This document shows, piece after piece, positions 10,125-20,378 of a stretch of DNA of 64,000 nucleotides. Within the stretch, counting starts at the first letter, position 1, and the number at the start of each line of letters is the position of its first letter. Origin of the DNA: Alphaproteobacteria bacterium. GTDB taxonomy: Bacteria; Pseudomonadota; Alphaproteobacteria; UBA9219. Below the pieces are notes generated by a model that saw only the letters and a list, made by a program, of their open reading frames with translations, had not been told where the DNA came from and searched no databases. Both the position numbers and the translations under genes were made by a program. The stretch lies in assembly GCA_028690155.1 (NCBI GenBank), contig JAQVBU010000010.1, forward strand, positions 16,839-80,838, written 5' to 3'.

Positions 10125-11231
10125 TTACACGTTAAATTTAAAGTGAAAGATGTCGCCGTCTTGAACCTCGTAATCTTTTCCTTCTTGCCGGAGCTTGCCG
10201 GCTTCGCGCGCGCCGGCTTCGCCTTGGCAGGCGACATAGTCGTCATAGGCGATGGTTTCGGCGCGGATGAATCCCCTCTCAAAATCCGTGTGGATCACGC
10301 CCGCCGCTTGGGGGGCCTTGGCGCCTTTGGTGACGGTCCATGCTCGGGTTTCTTTCGGACCTACGGTGAAGAAGGTTAAGAGGTGCAGCAAGTCGTAGCC
10401 TGCGCGGATGACGCGGTTTAGGCCCGGTTCCTTCAGGCCCAGTGTTTCGAGGAATTCTTTCTTTTCTTCCTCGCTTTCCAACACGGCCACCTCGGCTTCG
10501 ATGGCGGCGGCGATGGTGACGGTTTGGGCGTTTTCGGCGCGGGCTTTTTCCGCGACTTTTTCCGTGTATGCGTTGCCGGTGGCCGCGTCTTCCTCCGAGA
10601 CGTTGGCGACGTACAGCACCGGCTTGGCGGTGATGAGGGTCAGTTGTTTAAACAGCGGGAGCTGTTCGGGGCTTAGGTTCGGGATGATCGTGCGGGCCGG
10701 GCGTCCGTCGCGCAGGGCCTGGATGGCGGGTTCCATCACGGCCAGCAGTTCTTTCGCTTCTTTTTCGCCGGTTTTGGCTTTTTTCTGTGTGTTGACGATC
10801 CGTTTTTCGAGGCTTTCCAGATCCGCCAGCATGAGTTCCGTTTCGACCGTTTCCGCGTCGCGCAGGGGGTCGATGCTTCCGTCCACATGCGTGATGTCGC
10901 CGTCTTCAAAGCACCGCAGGACGTGGATGATGGCGTCGACCTCGCGGATGTGCGCCAGAAACTGGTTGCCGAGGCCTTCGCCTTGGGCGGCGCCTTTTAC
11001 GAGACCGGCGATGTCCACAAATTCAAGTTGCGTCGGCACAATTTTCGCCGAGTCCGCCAGTTTTGCCAGAACGTCAAGCCGTTCGTCCGGCACCGACACG
11101 CGACCGACATTCGGTTCGATGGTGCAAAACGGGTAGTTCGCGGCTTGCGCCGCCGCCGTCGCGGTCAGGGCGTTGAAAAGCGTCGATTTTCCGACGTTCG
11201 GGAGTCCGACGATGCCGCAATTGAAACCCAT
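10125..11231 (-). CDS. ychF: redox-regulated ATPase YchF (OLA1 family)
   Basis: 368 residues, Obg-like P-loop protein preferring ATP that associates with ribosomes and dampens oxidative-stress responses. The P-loop GLPNVGKST is at 9-17, the switch region DIAGLVKGAAQGEGLGN carries the family hydrophobic residue where GTPases have Gln, and a TGS domain ends the protein (VIHTDFERGFIRAE). The start codon lies in one arm of an inverted repeat (11226-11264). Stand-alone between yebC and a Cys-rich membrane protein. Confidence 0.97.
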   Translation of the reverse strand: MGFNCGIVGLPNVGKSTLFNALTATAAAQAANYPFCTIEPNVGRVSVPDERLDVLAKLADSAKIVPTQLEFVDIAGLVKGAAQGEGLGNQFLAHIREVDAIIHVLRCFEDGDITHVDGSIDPLRDAETVETELMLADLESLEKRIVNTQKKAKTGEKEAKELLAVMEPAIQALRDGRPARTIIPNLSPEQLPLFKQLTLITAKPVLYVANVSEEDAATGNAYTEKVAEKARAENAQTVTIAAAIEAEVAVLESEEEKKEFLETLGLKEPGLNRVIRAGYDLLHLLTFFTVGPKETRAWTVTKGAKAPQAAGVIHTDFERGFIRAETIAYDDYVACQGEAGAREAGKLRQEGKDYEVQDGDIFHFKFNV

Positions 11232-11264
11232 GGTTTTCGATCCTTTTCCAAAAACTCCATGGGT
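11226..11264 (-). promoter_or_regulatory. inverted repeat enclosing the ychF ribosome-binding site
   Basis: ACCCATGG occurs at 11226-11233 and its complement CCATGGGT at 11257-11264. In the ychF leader the second arm holds the start codon and the 23-nt loop holds the AAGGA ribosome-binding site. Eight perfect pairs could hide the ATG. Whether this structure controls translation is inference. Confidence 0.4.
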
Positions 11265-11298
11265 ATAAAGGCTTACGGACGGCGATCCAAGGTTTTTC

Positions 11299-12885
11299 TT
11301 ATGCCAAGAGGGTTGTGAGCCATAACGGTTTAATCGGGGCCATCAAAAGCAACAAAATGAAGATGACAAGAATGCCGAGCACCATGCTTAACCCTGTTTT
11401 CCCGACCCGTTGTTGGAACCGATAGGCGCGGTAAGGAAAGCGCCCTTTGAGCGCGAGCCGCGTTGCCGTGAGCAAAAGGAGCCAGCTTGCCAAAAGCGCG
11501 CCTCCTAAAACGGCCATATCCATTCCGAACGCTTCGATCCAGGGAAGTCCTTGCGTCAATTGCGCTTCGTGTCCGTGGAAGAAGAAACCATAGAAGAAAA
11601 GGGCACAGAGCGTTCCGCATACCGTCGCCATCAGGGCGCGTGTGCGCAGGGTCGTCTTTTTCAGGGCCAGATTCATGTCGTTGAGCAGGCTTCCGATAAC
11701 TTCCGACGACAGGCCAAACGGATAGAGACAGCGCATGTCGCGGTCCGTTCCCTTGCCCGACACGGTCAGAGCCAGCGCGTCGCGGATCGCGCGGACTTCA
11801 AGCGCTTCTTCAAGCGGCGTTTGGCCGAAGGCCGCAAGTTTTAGCTTGTCGCGCCACGGTTTGAGCACATGGTCCAGAAAATTCGGTACGCCGGCCATGG
11901 CGCCCCGTTTGCCGACCGCCGACACAATGGCTTTTTTGCCGCCCAAATCCATTTTCATTTCCGCATAGGGAATTCGGGCTTCGTATTCCAAGACGGGGAT
12001 ATTGCCCTCCCCTTGCGGTTCGTCGTCGTTCGTGCGCGCAACTTCCTTTACGGTAATATCCGCGTGGCCTTTGTTCAGATGGGCGATCCCGATGCGGTCA
12101 AGGGCTTTGCGTAGGCCGCTCGGCAACCCTTCGTGCGAAATCGTGAAGTGCGTTTCCGCGCCGCAGGTTACTTCGACTTCGTGCGTAATAAGGCCGGTTC
12201 CCCGGCACGCCGGGCACGGCGTGCCTTTATTGCCGTTGCAGGTCGGGCAGACAAGAAAGCCCTGCGCGTGGCAGAACCGGCAGGGCGCCATGCGCATGCC
12301 GCGGCAGATGGGGCAGGGTTGCCCCGGATTCTGCGGGTCCTCGCCTGTGCCGTTGCAGGCGTAGCAAGGCTCGCGCCCTTGGCCTTGGCATTGCGTGCAC
12401 AAAACGGTCCCTTTGCCTTGGCACTGTGTGCACAGCACCATTTTTCGTCCCTGACACGTCGGGCAGATTTCCGATGCCGCGTAAATGGCGTATTTTTTCG
12501 GCAGCGTGACCTTTGCCGATTCCAGACCCCATCCCTGACTTTCGTGGGCCTTGATTTCGGCGATCGTTGCGGCAACCCAGTCCGTGCTTTCTTGGAAGTC
12601 TTTTTTATGCCGGTCGACGGCTCCTTGTAAGGCATTCATCGACGACACCGGGGTTCGCCCTTTTCCTCGTATGCCGCCCGGGTATGACATCGTACGGGTT
12701 TCACACAAAGGCGATACCGTCATCGTGCCTTTCAGCGTAACGACGTCTTCGCGCACGCCGAAGATCTTGAGGTCGTCCAAGCTGAGGGCGTTTCCTTCGG
12801 CGATCCGTTTTAAACGGCCCAACGCCCGTTGGGCCAGAGGAGGAAGCGGTTCATCCACGAAAAAGAATCCAACACTATTAATCAA
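11299..12885 (-). CDS. membrane-anchored protein with DnaJ-like zinc-finger ladder
   Basis: 528 residues. Between 141 and 227 there are eight CxxC motifs, many extended to CxxCxGxG as in the DnaJ zinc domain, in two blocks of four. The spacing is exactly 11 residues inside blocks (starts at 141, 152, 163, 174, and 191, 202, 213, 224). There is no J domain. The C-terminal 130 residues hold three hydrophobic segments, so the protein is probably an inner-membrane protein with a cytoplasmic zinc domain. The first 130 residues are unassigned. It may be a chaperone-like or redox protein; function is unproven. It starts in an AT-rich gap after a small orphan. Confidence 0.8.
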   Translation of the reverse strand: MINSVGFFFVDEPLPPLAQRALGRLKRIAEGNALSLDDLKIFGVREDVVTLKGTMTVSPLCETRTMSYPGGIRGKGRTPVSSMNALQGAVDRHKKDFQESTDWVAATIAEIKAHESQGWGLESAKVTLPKKYAIYAASEICPTCQGRKMVLCTQCQGKGTVLCTQCQGQGREPCYACNGTGEDPQNPGQPCPICRGMRMAPCRFCHAQGFLVCPTCNGNKGTPCPACRGTGLITHEVEVTCGAETHFTISHEGLPSGLRKALDRIGIAHLNKGHADITVKEVARTNDDEPQGEGNIPVLEYEARIPYAEMKMDLGGKKAIVSAVGKRGAMAGVPNFLDHVLKPWRDKLKLAAFGQTPLEEALEVRAIRDALALTVSGKGTDRDMRCLYPFGLSSEVIGSLLNDMNLALKKTTLRTRALMATVCGTLCALFFYGFFFHGHEAQLTQGLPWIEAFGMDMAVLGGALLASWLLLLTATRLALKGRFPYRAYRFQQRVGKTGLSMVLGILVIFILLLLMAPIKPLWLTTLLA

Positions 12886-12950
12886 TCATCATGTTAGCAC
12901 GTCTTTTCCGGCGAATAAACACCATGTGCGCTGCAAAAAGTTCTTGCCTC

Positions 12951-13382
12951 CTAGATCGTCAGTGCGGAAAGGGTCCTCTTCGGTGCGCAAGCGGGTGACG
13001 CCCCCCCAAAGAGAAAGGCCAGCTTCTCCCTTTGTTTGTAAGTTGTTGTCGACCGACTCAAAAGGTCGAAATATATCCCCCTTCTTTTTTCTGTATCCGG
13101 AAGCTCTAGGGTCTTTTCGATAAGGAAGCCCGTCGCGAGGTGTGCCGTCACCGGGCATGTTGTGTGTGTCAGAACGTAATAGGCCGTATTCAAGGCTTTT
13201 TCTGAGGGGGCTTTTGTGGCACGGCTAAGAAGTTCTTCAAGCACCCCCTCTTTTTTCGCGTTCGACAAGGTCGAGGGATTCGTGACGAAGGGGCGGTTGT
13301 TTTTCTGGGCGAGGAGCGACGTTTCAATCTGTTCGACGTCTTGCTTCAGGTCTTCGATGCTGCGCGTTGCGATGTTCTTCAT
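12951..13382 (-). CDS. small hypothetical protein
   Basis: 143 residues (MKNIATRSIEDLKQDVEQIE), largely helical by composition, no signal peptide or membrane segment. A segment LLSRATKAPSEKALNTAYYVL faintly recalls the helical units of the repeat proteins at 5-9 kb, but similarity is too weak to claim. The start is supported by an AAGGACGGAGAAAA ribosome-binding region. It stands between uvrA and the Cys-ladder protein on the same strand. No function can be named. Confidence 0.6.
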   Translation of the reverse strand: MKNIATRSIEDLKQDVEQIETSLLAQKNNRPFVTNPSTLSNAKKEGVLEELLSRATKAPSEKALNTAYYVLTHTTCPVTAHLATGFLIEKTLELPDTEKRRGIYFDLLSRSTTTYKQREKLAFLFGGASPACAPKRTLSALTI

Positions 13383-13411
13383 TTTTTTTCTCCGTCCTTA
13401 TAGGGGGCGTA

Positions 13412-16267
13412 TTATGCTCGATCCGACGCCTTTGCGCCAGAGGGGTCGTTCGCATTCGCGAGATAAGCGGCAAGGTATTGTCCCGTATAGCTTTGCTTTG
13501 TTGCGGCCACATCCTCTGGCGTGCCAGACGAAAGAATCGTTCCTCCGCCGTCGCCGCCCTCGGGGCCAAGATCGATTACGTGGTCCGCGGTTTTGATCAC
13601 ATCCATGTTGTGTTCAATCACGATCACGGTGTTTCCTTGATCGGTGAGCGCATGCAAAACGTCCAGAAGCTTGCCGACGTCGTCGACATGCAACCCCGTC
13701 GTCGGTTCGTCCAAAAGATAAAGCGTTTTGCCCGTCGCGCGGCGCGCCAGTTCTTTTGCCAGTTTGACCCGCTGCGCTTCGCCCCCTGAGAGCGTCGTTG
13801 CCGCTTGGCCAATCTTGATATACGACAGCCCCACGCGGTTCAGCATGTCGAGTTTGCCGCGGATGCTCGGGATCGCTTTGAAAAAGTCAGCGCCTTCTTC
13901 GACCGTCATGTCTAAAACGTCGGCGATGCTTTTGCCGCGGTAAAGCACCTCAAGCGTTTCTTTATTGTATCGTTTGCCATGGCATTCGTCGCACGTCACA
14001 TAAACGTCCGGCAGAAAATGCATGGCAATTCGGAGCGTTCCGTCGCCTTCGCAGGCTTCGCACCGGCCGCCTTTGACGTTAAACGAGAAGCGTCCGGCTT
14101 TGTACCCGCGGGCTTTGGCTTCGGGAAGACCGGCAAACCATTCGCGGATCGGCGTGAAGAGACCCGTATACGTTGCCGGGTTCGAGCGCGGCGTGCGTCC
14201 TATAGGATCTTGGCCGATGTTAACCACCTTGTCGATTTGTTCGATTCCGCTCAGTTTCTGAAACGGCGCCGGAAGATCGTATGCGCCGTTCAGCGTGTGG
14301 GCCAGAGCCCGGTACAAGGTGTCGATGACAAGCGTTGATTTGCCGCTTCCCGACACGCCGGTCACGGCGGTGAAGAGACCCAAAGGAAAACGCGCCGTTA
14401 CGTTTTTAAGGTTGTTTCCGGACGCGCCTTTGATCTCGATGAAATGGCCTTTGCGCGCGGTTCGCCGCGCCGCGGGGACGGGGATTTTTTTGTCGCCGCG
14501 AAGGTATTGGGCCGTGATGCTGTCTTTGACTTTTGCGACTTCTTGCGGCGTGCCTTGCGCCATCACGCGGCCGCCGTGGATTCCCGCGCCCGGGCCGATG
14601 TCGATCAGGTGGTCCGCTTGCCGGATCGCGTCGTCGTCGTGTTCAACCACAAGCACCGTGTTGCCGAGATCGCGCAGCCGCTTGAGGGTTTCGAGGAGTT
14701 TGCCGTTGTCGCGCTGATGAAGCCCGATGCTGGGTTCGTCCAAGACATAGAGGACACCCGTCAATCCCGATCCGATTTGTGAAGCGAGGCGGATGCGTTG
14801 GCTTTCGCCCCCCGATAGCGTGGCCGAGGCGCGCGACAGCGTCAGATAATCGAGGCCTACGTTGCTTAAAAAACCGAGCCGTTCGCCAATTTCCTTCAGG
14901 ATTCGCGCCGCAATCTCTTGGTCCTTGGGCTTGAACGCTTGCGGCAGAGTCTTGATCCATGCGCGCGCATTCGCGATCGAGAGGGCCGTTACCTCGCTGA
15001 TGTTCTTGCCCGCAACTTTCACCGCCAGGGCTTCGGGTTTGAGCCTTTTGCCCCCACAGGCTTCACACGGTTTGCTGCGTTGATATCGCGACAGTTCCTC
15101 GCGCATCCATGCGCTTTCCGTTTGCTGCCAACGCCGTTCGATGTTCGGAATGACGCCTTCGAACGGCTTGTCGTGCCGGTAGGTTCGACCTCCTTCGCGA
15201 TAGCTGAAGGCAACCGGCTCGTCGCCGCTTCCGTATAAAAGAAGGTTCCGAAAGCTTTGAGGCAAATCTTTCCAGGGCGTCGTCATGCGTTGTTTGTGCG
15301 CGCGGCACAGCGCGTCCAGCACCCCCATGTAAAACGTTTTCCACGGCGCCAGCGCTTCCTGGGCGAGGCTCAGGCTTTCATCGGGCACAACAAGCGCCGG
15401 ATCCATATAAAGCTTTTCACCTAAACCGTCGCACGCCGGGCATGCGCCGTGCGGGTTGTTGAAGGAAAACAGGCGCGGCTCAATCTCCTCGATCGTGAAG
15501 CCGCTAACCGGGCAGGCGAAGACCGACGAGAACGTCGTTTGCTCGCCCGTTTGCGCGTTTTCCGCGATCACGAGGCTTCCCGTTAATTTCAACGCCGTCT
15601 CAAGCGAGTCCGGCAGGCGGTTGTCCAAGTCGGGTTTGACGATAAGCCGATCCACCACGACCGCAATGTCATGCTTTTTGTTTTTGTCCAGCGTCGGCAA
15701 GGCGTCGAGGTCATAGACGGCGCCGTCGATTTTGACGCGTTGGAAACCTTGCTTTTGGAGAAGCTGAAGCTCCTTTTGATAGGCGCCTTTTCGGCTGCGC
15801 ACGATGGGCGCCAGAATCAAAAGCTTCGTGCCTGCCGTCTTCGCCCGGATTCGGTCCGCCATTTGGCTGACCGTTTGGCTTTCGATGGGCAGGCCTGTTG
15901 CCGGCGAGTAGGGCACGCCCACGCGCGCGAACAGCAAACGCAGGTAATCGTAAATTTCCGTGACGGTGCCTACGGTCGAACGCGGGTTGTGCGAGGTCGT
16001 TTTCTGCTCGATCGAAATGGCCGGCGACAGACCTTCGATGGAATCGACGTCCGGCTTTTGCATCATTTCCAGAAATTGCCGCGCGTACGCCGATAGACTT
16101 TCGACGTAGCGTCGCTGCCCTTCCGCGTAAAGCGTGTCGAACGCCAACGACGATTTCCCCGATCCCGACAAACCCGTAATGACCGTGAATGAATCCCTTG
16201 GAATCGTGACGTCGATGTTTTTCAGATTGTTTTGGCGCGCGCCTCGTATGCGGATCTCTTTATTCAT
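13412..16267 (-). CDS. uvrA: excinuclease ABC subunit A
   Basis: 951 residues, the damage-recognition ATPase of nucleotide excision repair that loads UvrB. Two ABC modules are visible: Walker [10 protein letters not shown] near residue 33 and GVSGSGKST in the second half, and two LSGGE signatures ([13 protein letters not shown] and [13 protein letters not shown]). Zinc-binding Cys clusters include [16 protein letters not shown] and CEACEGDGT with [10 protein letters not shown]. Length is typical. A LexA box lies 20 bp upstream of the ATG, so SOS induction is expected. Divergent from ssb. Confidence 0.99.
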   Translation of the reverse strand: MNKEIRIRGARQNNLKNIDVTIPRDSFTVITGLSGSGKSSLAFDTLYAEGQRRYVESLSAYARQFLEMMQKPDVDSIEGLSPAISIEQKTTSHNPRSTVGTVTEIYDYLRLLFARVGVPYSPATGLPIESQTVSQMADRIRAKTAGTKLLILAPIVRSRKGAYQKELQLLQKQGFQRVKIDGAVYDLDALPTLDKNKKHDIAVVVDRLIVKPDLDNRLPDSLETALKLTGSLVIAENAQTGEQTTFSSVFACPVSGFTIEEIEPRLFSFNNPHGACPACDGLGEKLYMDPALVVPDESLSLAQEALAPWKTFYMGVLDALCRAHKQRMTTPWKDLPQSFRNLLLYGSGDEPVAFSYREGGRTYRHDKPFEGVIPNIERRWQQTESAWMREELSRYQRSKPCEACGGKRLKPEALAVKVAGKNISEVTALSIANARAWIKTLPQAFKPKDQEIAARILKEIGERLGFLSNVGLDYLTLSRASATLSGGESQRIRLASQIGSGLTGVLYVLDEPSIGLHQRDNGKLLETLKRLRDLGNTVLVVEHDDDAIRQADHLIDIGPGAGIHGGRVMAQGTPQEVAKVKDSITAQYLRGDKKIPVPAARRTARKGHFIEIKGASGNNLKNVTARFPLGLFTAVTGVSGSGKSTLVIDTLYRALAHTLNGAYDLPAPFQKLSGIEQIDKVVNIGQDPIGRTPRSNPATYTGLFTPIREWFAGLPEAKARGYKAGRFSFNVKGGRCEACEGDGTLRIAMHFLPDVYVTCDECHGKRYNKETLEVLYRGKSIADVLDMTVEEGADFFKAIPSIRGKLDMLNRVGLSYIKIGQAATTLSGGEAQRVKLAKELARRATGKTLYLLDEPTTGLHVDDVGKLLDVLHALTDQGNTVIVIEHNMDVIKTADHVIDLGPEGGDGGGTILSSGTPEDVAATKQSYTGQYLAAYLANANDPSGAKASDRA

Positions 16268-16286
16268 CTTTTGGCGATCGACCTTT

Positions 16287-16301
16287 GTTCTTGCTTCGTT
16301 C
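16287..16301. promoter_or_regulatory. alphaproteobacterial LexA (SOS) box
   Basis: GTTC-TTGCTTC-GTTC, a perfect GTTC-N7-GTTC direct repeat, the LexA operator form known from alphaproteobacteria. It sits in the 112-bp spacer between divergent uvrA and ssb, 20 bp from the uvrA ATG, and could repress either or both genes. Confidence 0.75.
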
Positions 16302-16379
16302 TTTTCTCTGGGTTATATCTTCTGGACTCGTTCCCGTAAACGGCTAAAGTTGCCGTTCACCCTTTTTTTGGAGATTCTC

Positions 16380-16829
16380 ATGGCTGGCAGCGTTAATAAA
16401 GTCATTCTTGTCGGGAACTTAGGCCGCGATCCGGAAATTCGTTCGTTTCAGAACGGCGGTCGCGTCGCGTCGTTTTCGTTGGCGACGTCCGAGACCTGGA
16501 AAGACCGCACATCAGGCGAACGCCGCGAAAAGACCGAATGGCACCGCGTGTCCGTTTTGAATGATAAACTGGTCGATGTCGTTGAACGCTATGTCAAAAA
16601 AGGCTCAAAACTTTATGTCGAGGGCCAGTTGGAGACGCGCAAGTACACCGATAAGGATGGACAGGAGCGCTATACGACCGAGGTTGTGCTTCGGCCCTAT
16701 CGCGGCGAGTTGACCATGCTTGACGGACGGTCGGGCGCGGCGGGGCCGGCTCTGGACGAGCCTTCCGGTTCATCGGACCCTGTCGGCGGAGGGCTTTCTT
16801 CGGATATCGACGACAGCATTCCTTTCTAA
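16380..16829 (+). CDS. ssb: single-stranded DNA-binding protein
   Basis: 149 residues. The start MAGSVNKVILVGNLGRDPEI is the family start and has GGAG 8 nt upstream; the longer frame runs into the divergent uvrA. The OB fold occupies about 1-110, followed by a short Gly/Pro/Ser linker and the acidic tip DDSIPF that recruits repair and replication partners. Cooperates with DnaE, encoded 51 bp downstream. Co-location with a LexA box suggests DNA damage control. Confidence 0.98.
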   Translation: MAGSVNKVILVGNLGRDPEIRSFQNGGRVASFSLATSETWKDRTSGERREKTEWHRVSVLNDKLVDVVERYVKKGSKLYVEGQLETRKYTDKDGQERYTTEVVLRPYRGELTMLDGRSGAAGPALDEPSGSSDPVGGGLSSDIDDSIPF

Positions 16830-16880
16830 TCCCATTTTTGGCTTCTTTAGGGGATCGGGCTTTTCCGCTCGGGTTGGTTG

Positions 16881-19800
16881 ATGTCTTCGCCTTCCTTCAT
16901 TCATTTGCGCGTGCACTCGGCCTATTCCTTGGCCGAGGGCGCCATTAAGGTTGTCGAAGAAAAGCCCAAGGACGGAAGCGTTCCGCCGCGCAAGGATCTG
17001 ATCGATCTTTGCCTTCAGCATGACATGCCTGCCGTCGCTTTAACCGATAAAGGCAATCTTTGCGGGGCGTTGGAATTCGGGCAAGCGGCTTCGGCCGCCG
17101 GCATTCAGCCTATCATCGGCTGCCAGATCGCCGTCCGGCGCGACGAACAGGCTTCGTTGAAAACCATGGGGCGGGACGATTACGACCAGCTTGTTCTTTT
17201 GATTCAGAACGAGGCCGGGTATCGTGCGCTTTCGTCGCTCGTTTCTTTGTCGTTCGTCGAGCCGGACAGACCTTTTCCTTTTGTTACCGAAGCCGAGTTG
17301 GGGCAACACACCGACGGTTTGATCGCGCTGTCGGCCGGTGCCGAGGGACGGATCGGTCGCCTTCTGCTTGACAACCAACACGAAGCGGCCGCGGCGGCGG
17401 CCAAGGGGCTTGTGGCCCTTTTTAAGGACCGATTCTATATCGAGGTGACGCGCCATCCCGGCGGCGAAGCCGGACGGCCGGCTCAGAAGATTGAAGAACC
17501 CCTTCTGGACTTGGCCTATCAGCTTGATTTGCCTCTTGTCGCGACCAACGATGTTTATTTCGGTGAAGCCTCTATGGTTGGCGCGCATGACGCGTTGCTG
17601 TGCATTGCCGACAAGGCCGTTTTGGTCGATCCGAACCGGCGGCACGTCACGCGCGATCACTATTTCAAGTCTGCCGCCGAGATGCGAACCTTGTTCGCCG
17701 ATTTACCCGAGGCTTGTGACAACACGCTTGTTATTGCTCAGCGCTGTGCGTTTAAGCCGCCTGTGCGCAAACCCATTCTCCCCGTTTTTTCGGGTGAGGA
17801 AGGCCGCGATGAAGCCCAGGAGCTGTGCGCGCAGGCCAAGGCGGGGCTTGAGGCGCGGTTGAACGCAGCGGGAATCCTTGACCGCGAGCCTTACGAGAAG
17901 CGCTTGGCGTTCGAGTTGGATGTCATCATCAAGATGGGCTTTCCCGGCTACTTCCTGATCGTGTCGGATTTCATCAAGTGGTCCAAGCAGCATGGCGTGG
18001 CCGTAGGGCCCGGTCGCGGTTCGGGCGCGGGATCGCTTGTCGCGTGGTCTTTGCTTATTACCGATCTCGATCCGCTTCGCTTCAATCTTCTTTTCGAACG
18101 CTTTTTGAATCCCGAACGTGTGTCGATGCCTGACTTTGACGTCGATTTTTGCCAAGAGCGGCGCGAGGCGACCATTCAATACGTGCAGGACAAGTACGGC
18201 GCCGACAGGGTGGCTCAGATCATTACGTTCGGCAAGCTTCAGGCGCGCGCCGTGCTTCGCGATGTCGGGCGCGTTCTTGGCATGCCCTATGGGTATGTCG
18301 ATAAAATTTGCAAACTCATTCCCAATAACCCCGCGCATCCCGTCTCTTTGGCGAACGCGCTCGAAACCGAGCCTCTTTTGAGCCAGTTCCGCGATAACGA
18401 TCCTGTCGTTGCGCAGATGATGGATATTGCGCTTAAACTCGAAGGCTTGTTCCGAAACGCCTCGACGCATGCGGCCGGTATCGTTATCGGCGACCGGCCT
18501 TTGGTCGAGCTCGTGCCTCTTTACCGCGACCCTTCCTCGCCGTTGCCAGCCACGCAATTCAACATGAAGACCGTCGAGTCCACCGGCCTTGTGAAGTTTG
18601 ACTTCTTGGGCCTTAAGACGTTGGACGTTCTTCAGATGGCGGTCGATCTTGTCGAAGAGCGGGGCGGCTCGGTCGATTTGAGCCATATTCCTCTCGACGA
18701 CGAAAAAACTTACGCCATGCTGACCCGCGGCGATACAACCGGCGTCTTCCAACTTGAAAGTTCGGGTATGCGCGACGTGCTGCGCAAGCTTCGGCCCAAT
18801 CGTTTTGAGGACATCATCGCCTTGGTGGCGTTGTACCGTCCCGGACCGATGGACAATATTCCGACTTACATTCGCTGCAAAAACGGCGAGGAAGAGGTCC
18901 ATTACCTTCATCCTGCCCTTAAACCCATTTTGGAGGACACCTTTGGCATCCTCATCTATCAAGAGCAGGTCATGCAGGCGGCTCAGATTTTGGCCGGCTA
19001 CAGCTTGGGCGCGGCCGATCTTCTGCGCCGCGCCATGGGCAAAAAGAAGGTCGCTGAGATGGCCGCTCAACGCGCGACGTTCATTAAAGGCGCGGGCGAA
19101 AAGCATCAAGTGCCTCCTGATCGGGCCGGTACGATTTTCGATCAGATCGACAAGTTTGCGGGTTATGGTTTCAACAAAAGCCATGCCGCCGCCTATGCTC
19201 TTGTCGCGTATCAAACGGCGTACTTGAAGGCAAACCATCCGGTTGAATTTTTCGCCGCGGCCATGAATTTCGAACGCGGCGACACCGACAAGCTGAACGT
19301 TTTTCGACAAGAACTTGCTCGCAATCGCATCCCTTTGCTGCCGCCCGATATCAATCGTTCGTACCCGTCTTTTTCGGTTGAGGGCGAGCGGGGCAAGGCA
19401 TCGATCCGTTATGCGCTTACCGCGATCAAGGGCGTCGGCGAAGCCGCGATGCAGGGCGTTGTGGCGGAACGCGACAAAAACGGGGCGTTCCGTTCTTTGT
19501 TCGATCTGGCCGAGCGAGCCGATCCCCATGCCGTCAATCGGAAGCAGTGGGAAAGTTTGGCCATGGCGGGCGCCTTCGACTCGTTGAACAAGAACCGGGC
19601 CCAAGTTATCGCCTCAATCGATACGCTGCTTCGATACAGCCAGCAAAAACAGACCGAGCGGCAAAGCGGTCAGGCCAATTTATTTGCGGCGTCCCCGGCG
19701 GCTACGCCGCCGTTGCCGACGGTCAAAAAGTGGGACGACATGACCCGGCTTCAGCATGAGTTCTCGGCGCTTGGTTTTTATATGTCGGCCCATCCTTTGG

Positions 19801-20378
19801 ACGGCTATCGCGCGATTTTGGAACGCATGCACGTCGTGCCGGTCGCCAAGGTGGCCGAGGTGCGCCACGCAAAAGGATCGAGTCGGTTTAAGCTTGCCGG
19901 GATCGTTGTCTCGCGTCAGGAAAGAACCTCGCGGCAGGGCAATAAATTCGCTTTTGTTCAACTCTCCGATGGGCAGGGCTCGTTCGAAGTCACCGTGTTT
20001 TCCGAACTTCTTTCTTCCTCGCGCGATATCCTCGAAGCGGGCCAAGCCGTTCTTATCGAAGCGGATGCCCAGACCAGCACGCAAGGAGGGCAGGAGGGTG
20101 AAATTCGTTTTATCGCGCGTTCAATCGAGGCGTTGGCCGAAGCCGCGGCGCGGGTGGCGCGCGGCCTTCGTATTAACCTCGTCGAACCGTCGCCGCTTGG
20201 CGCCATCAAAGATGTCCTCGCAACGGTTTCCAAGGGCCGTGCCAAAGTCGTTTTGGCCTTGTCTTTGGATGGAGGGGAAGAGGCTGAGGTCGAGCTTGCC
20301 GGATCGTGGATGATCACCGAAGCAACAAAAGCCAAGCTGCGTCAGATCGGCGACGGACTGGATGTCGTTGAGTACTAG
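16881..20378 (+). CDS. dnaE: DNA polymerase III alpha subunit
   Basis: 1165 residues, the replicative polymerase. The ATG at 16881 is preferred to the TTG just before it. The PHP domain opens with HLRVHSAYSLAEG. The catalytic loop PDFDVDF begins at residue 417, so D418 and D420 are the metal ligands. GPGRGSGAGSLVAWSL and GYGFNKSHAAAYALVAY are the palm and fingers signatures. An OB domain near 975-1060 precedes the C-terminus. Its TAG stop is supplied by the first bases of an intergenic palindromic repeat (20375-20436). It probably shares a transcript with ssb. Confidence 0.99.
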   Translation: MSSPSFIHLRVHSAYSLAEGAIKVVEEKPKDGSVPPRKDLIDLCLQHDMPAVALTDKGNLCGALEFGQAASAAGIQPIIGCQIAVRRDEQASLKTMGRDDYDQLVLLIQNEAGYRALSSLVSLSFVEPDRPFPFVTEAELGQHTDGLIALSAGAEGRIGRLLLDNQHEAAAAAAKGLVALFKDRFYIEVTRHPGGEAGRPAQKIEEPLLDLAYQLDLPLVATNDVYFGEASMVGAHDALLCIADKAVLVDPNRRHVTRDHYFKSAAEMRTLFADLPEACDNTLVIAQRCAFKPPVRKPILPVFSGEEGRDEAQELCAQAKAGLEARLNAAGILDREPYEKRLAFELDVIIKMGFPGYFLIVSDFIKWSKQHGVAVGPGRGSGAGSLVAWSLLITDLDPLRFNLLFERFLNPERVSMPDFDVDFCQERREATIQYVQDKYGADRVAQIITFGKLQARAVLRDVGRVLGMPYGYVDKICKLIPNNPAHPVSLANALETEPLLSQFRDNDPVVAQMMDIALKLEGLFRNASTHAAGIVIGDRPLVELVPLYRDPSSPLPATQFNMKTVESTGLVKFDFLGLKTLDVLQMAVDLVEERGGSVDLSHIPLDDEKTYAMLTRGDTTGVFQLESSGMRDVLRKLRPNRFEDIIALVALYRPGPMDNIPTYIRCKNGEEEVHYLHPALKPILEDTFGILIYQEQVMQAAQILAGYSLGAADLLRRAMGKKKVAEMAAQRATFIKGAGEKHQVPPDRAGTIFDQIDKFAGYGFNKSHAAAYALVAYQTAYLKANHPVEFFAAAMNFERGDTDKLNVFRQELARNRIPLLPPDINRSYPSFSVEGERGKASIRYALTAIKGVGEAAMQGVVAERDKNGAFRSLFDLAERADPHAVNRKQWESLAMAGAFDSLNKNRAQVIASIDTLLRYSQQKQTERQSGQANLFAASPAATPPLPTVKKWDDMTRLQHEFSALGFYMSAHPLDGYRAILERMHVVPVAKVAEVRHAKGSSRFKLAGIVVSRQERTSRQGNKFAFVQLSDGQGSFEVTVFSELLSSSRDILEAGQAVLIEADAQTSTQGGQEGEIRFIARSIEALAEAAARVARGLRINLVEPSPLGAIKDVLATVSKGRAKVVLALSLDGGEEAEVELAGSWMITEATKAKLRQIGDGLDVVEY

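Noticed and set aside
17703-19604. 633-codon open frame antisense to dnaE
   Set aside because: dnaE is unmistakable on the other strand. Long antisense frames are expected from its codon composition, and the translation is basic and low-complexity without domain pattern.
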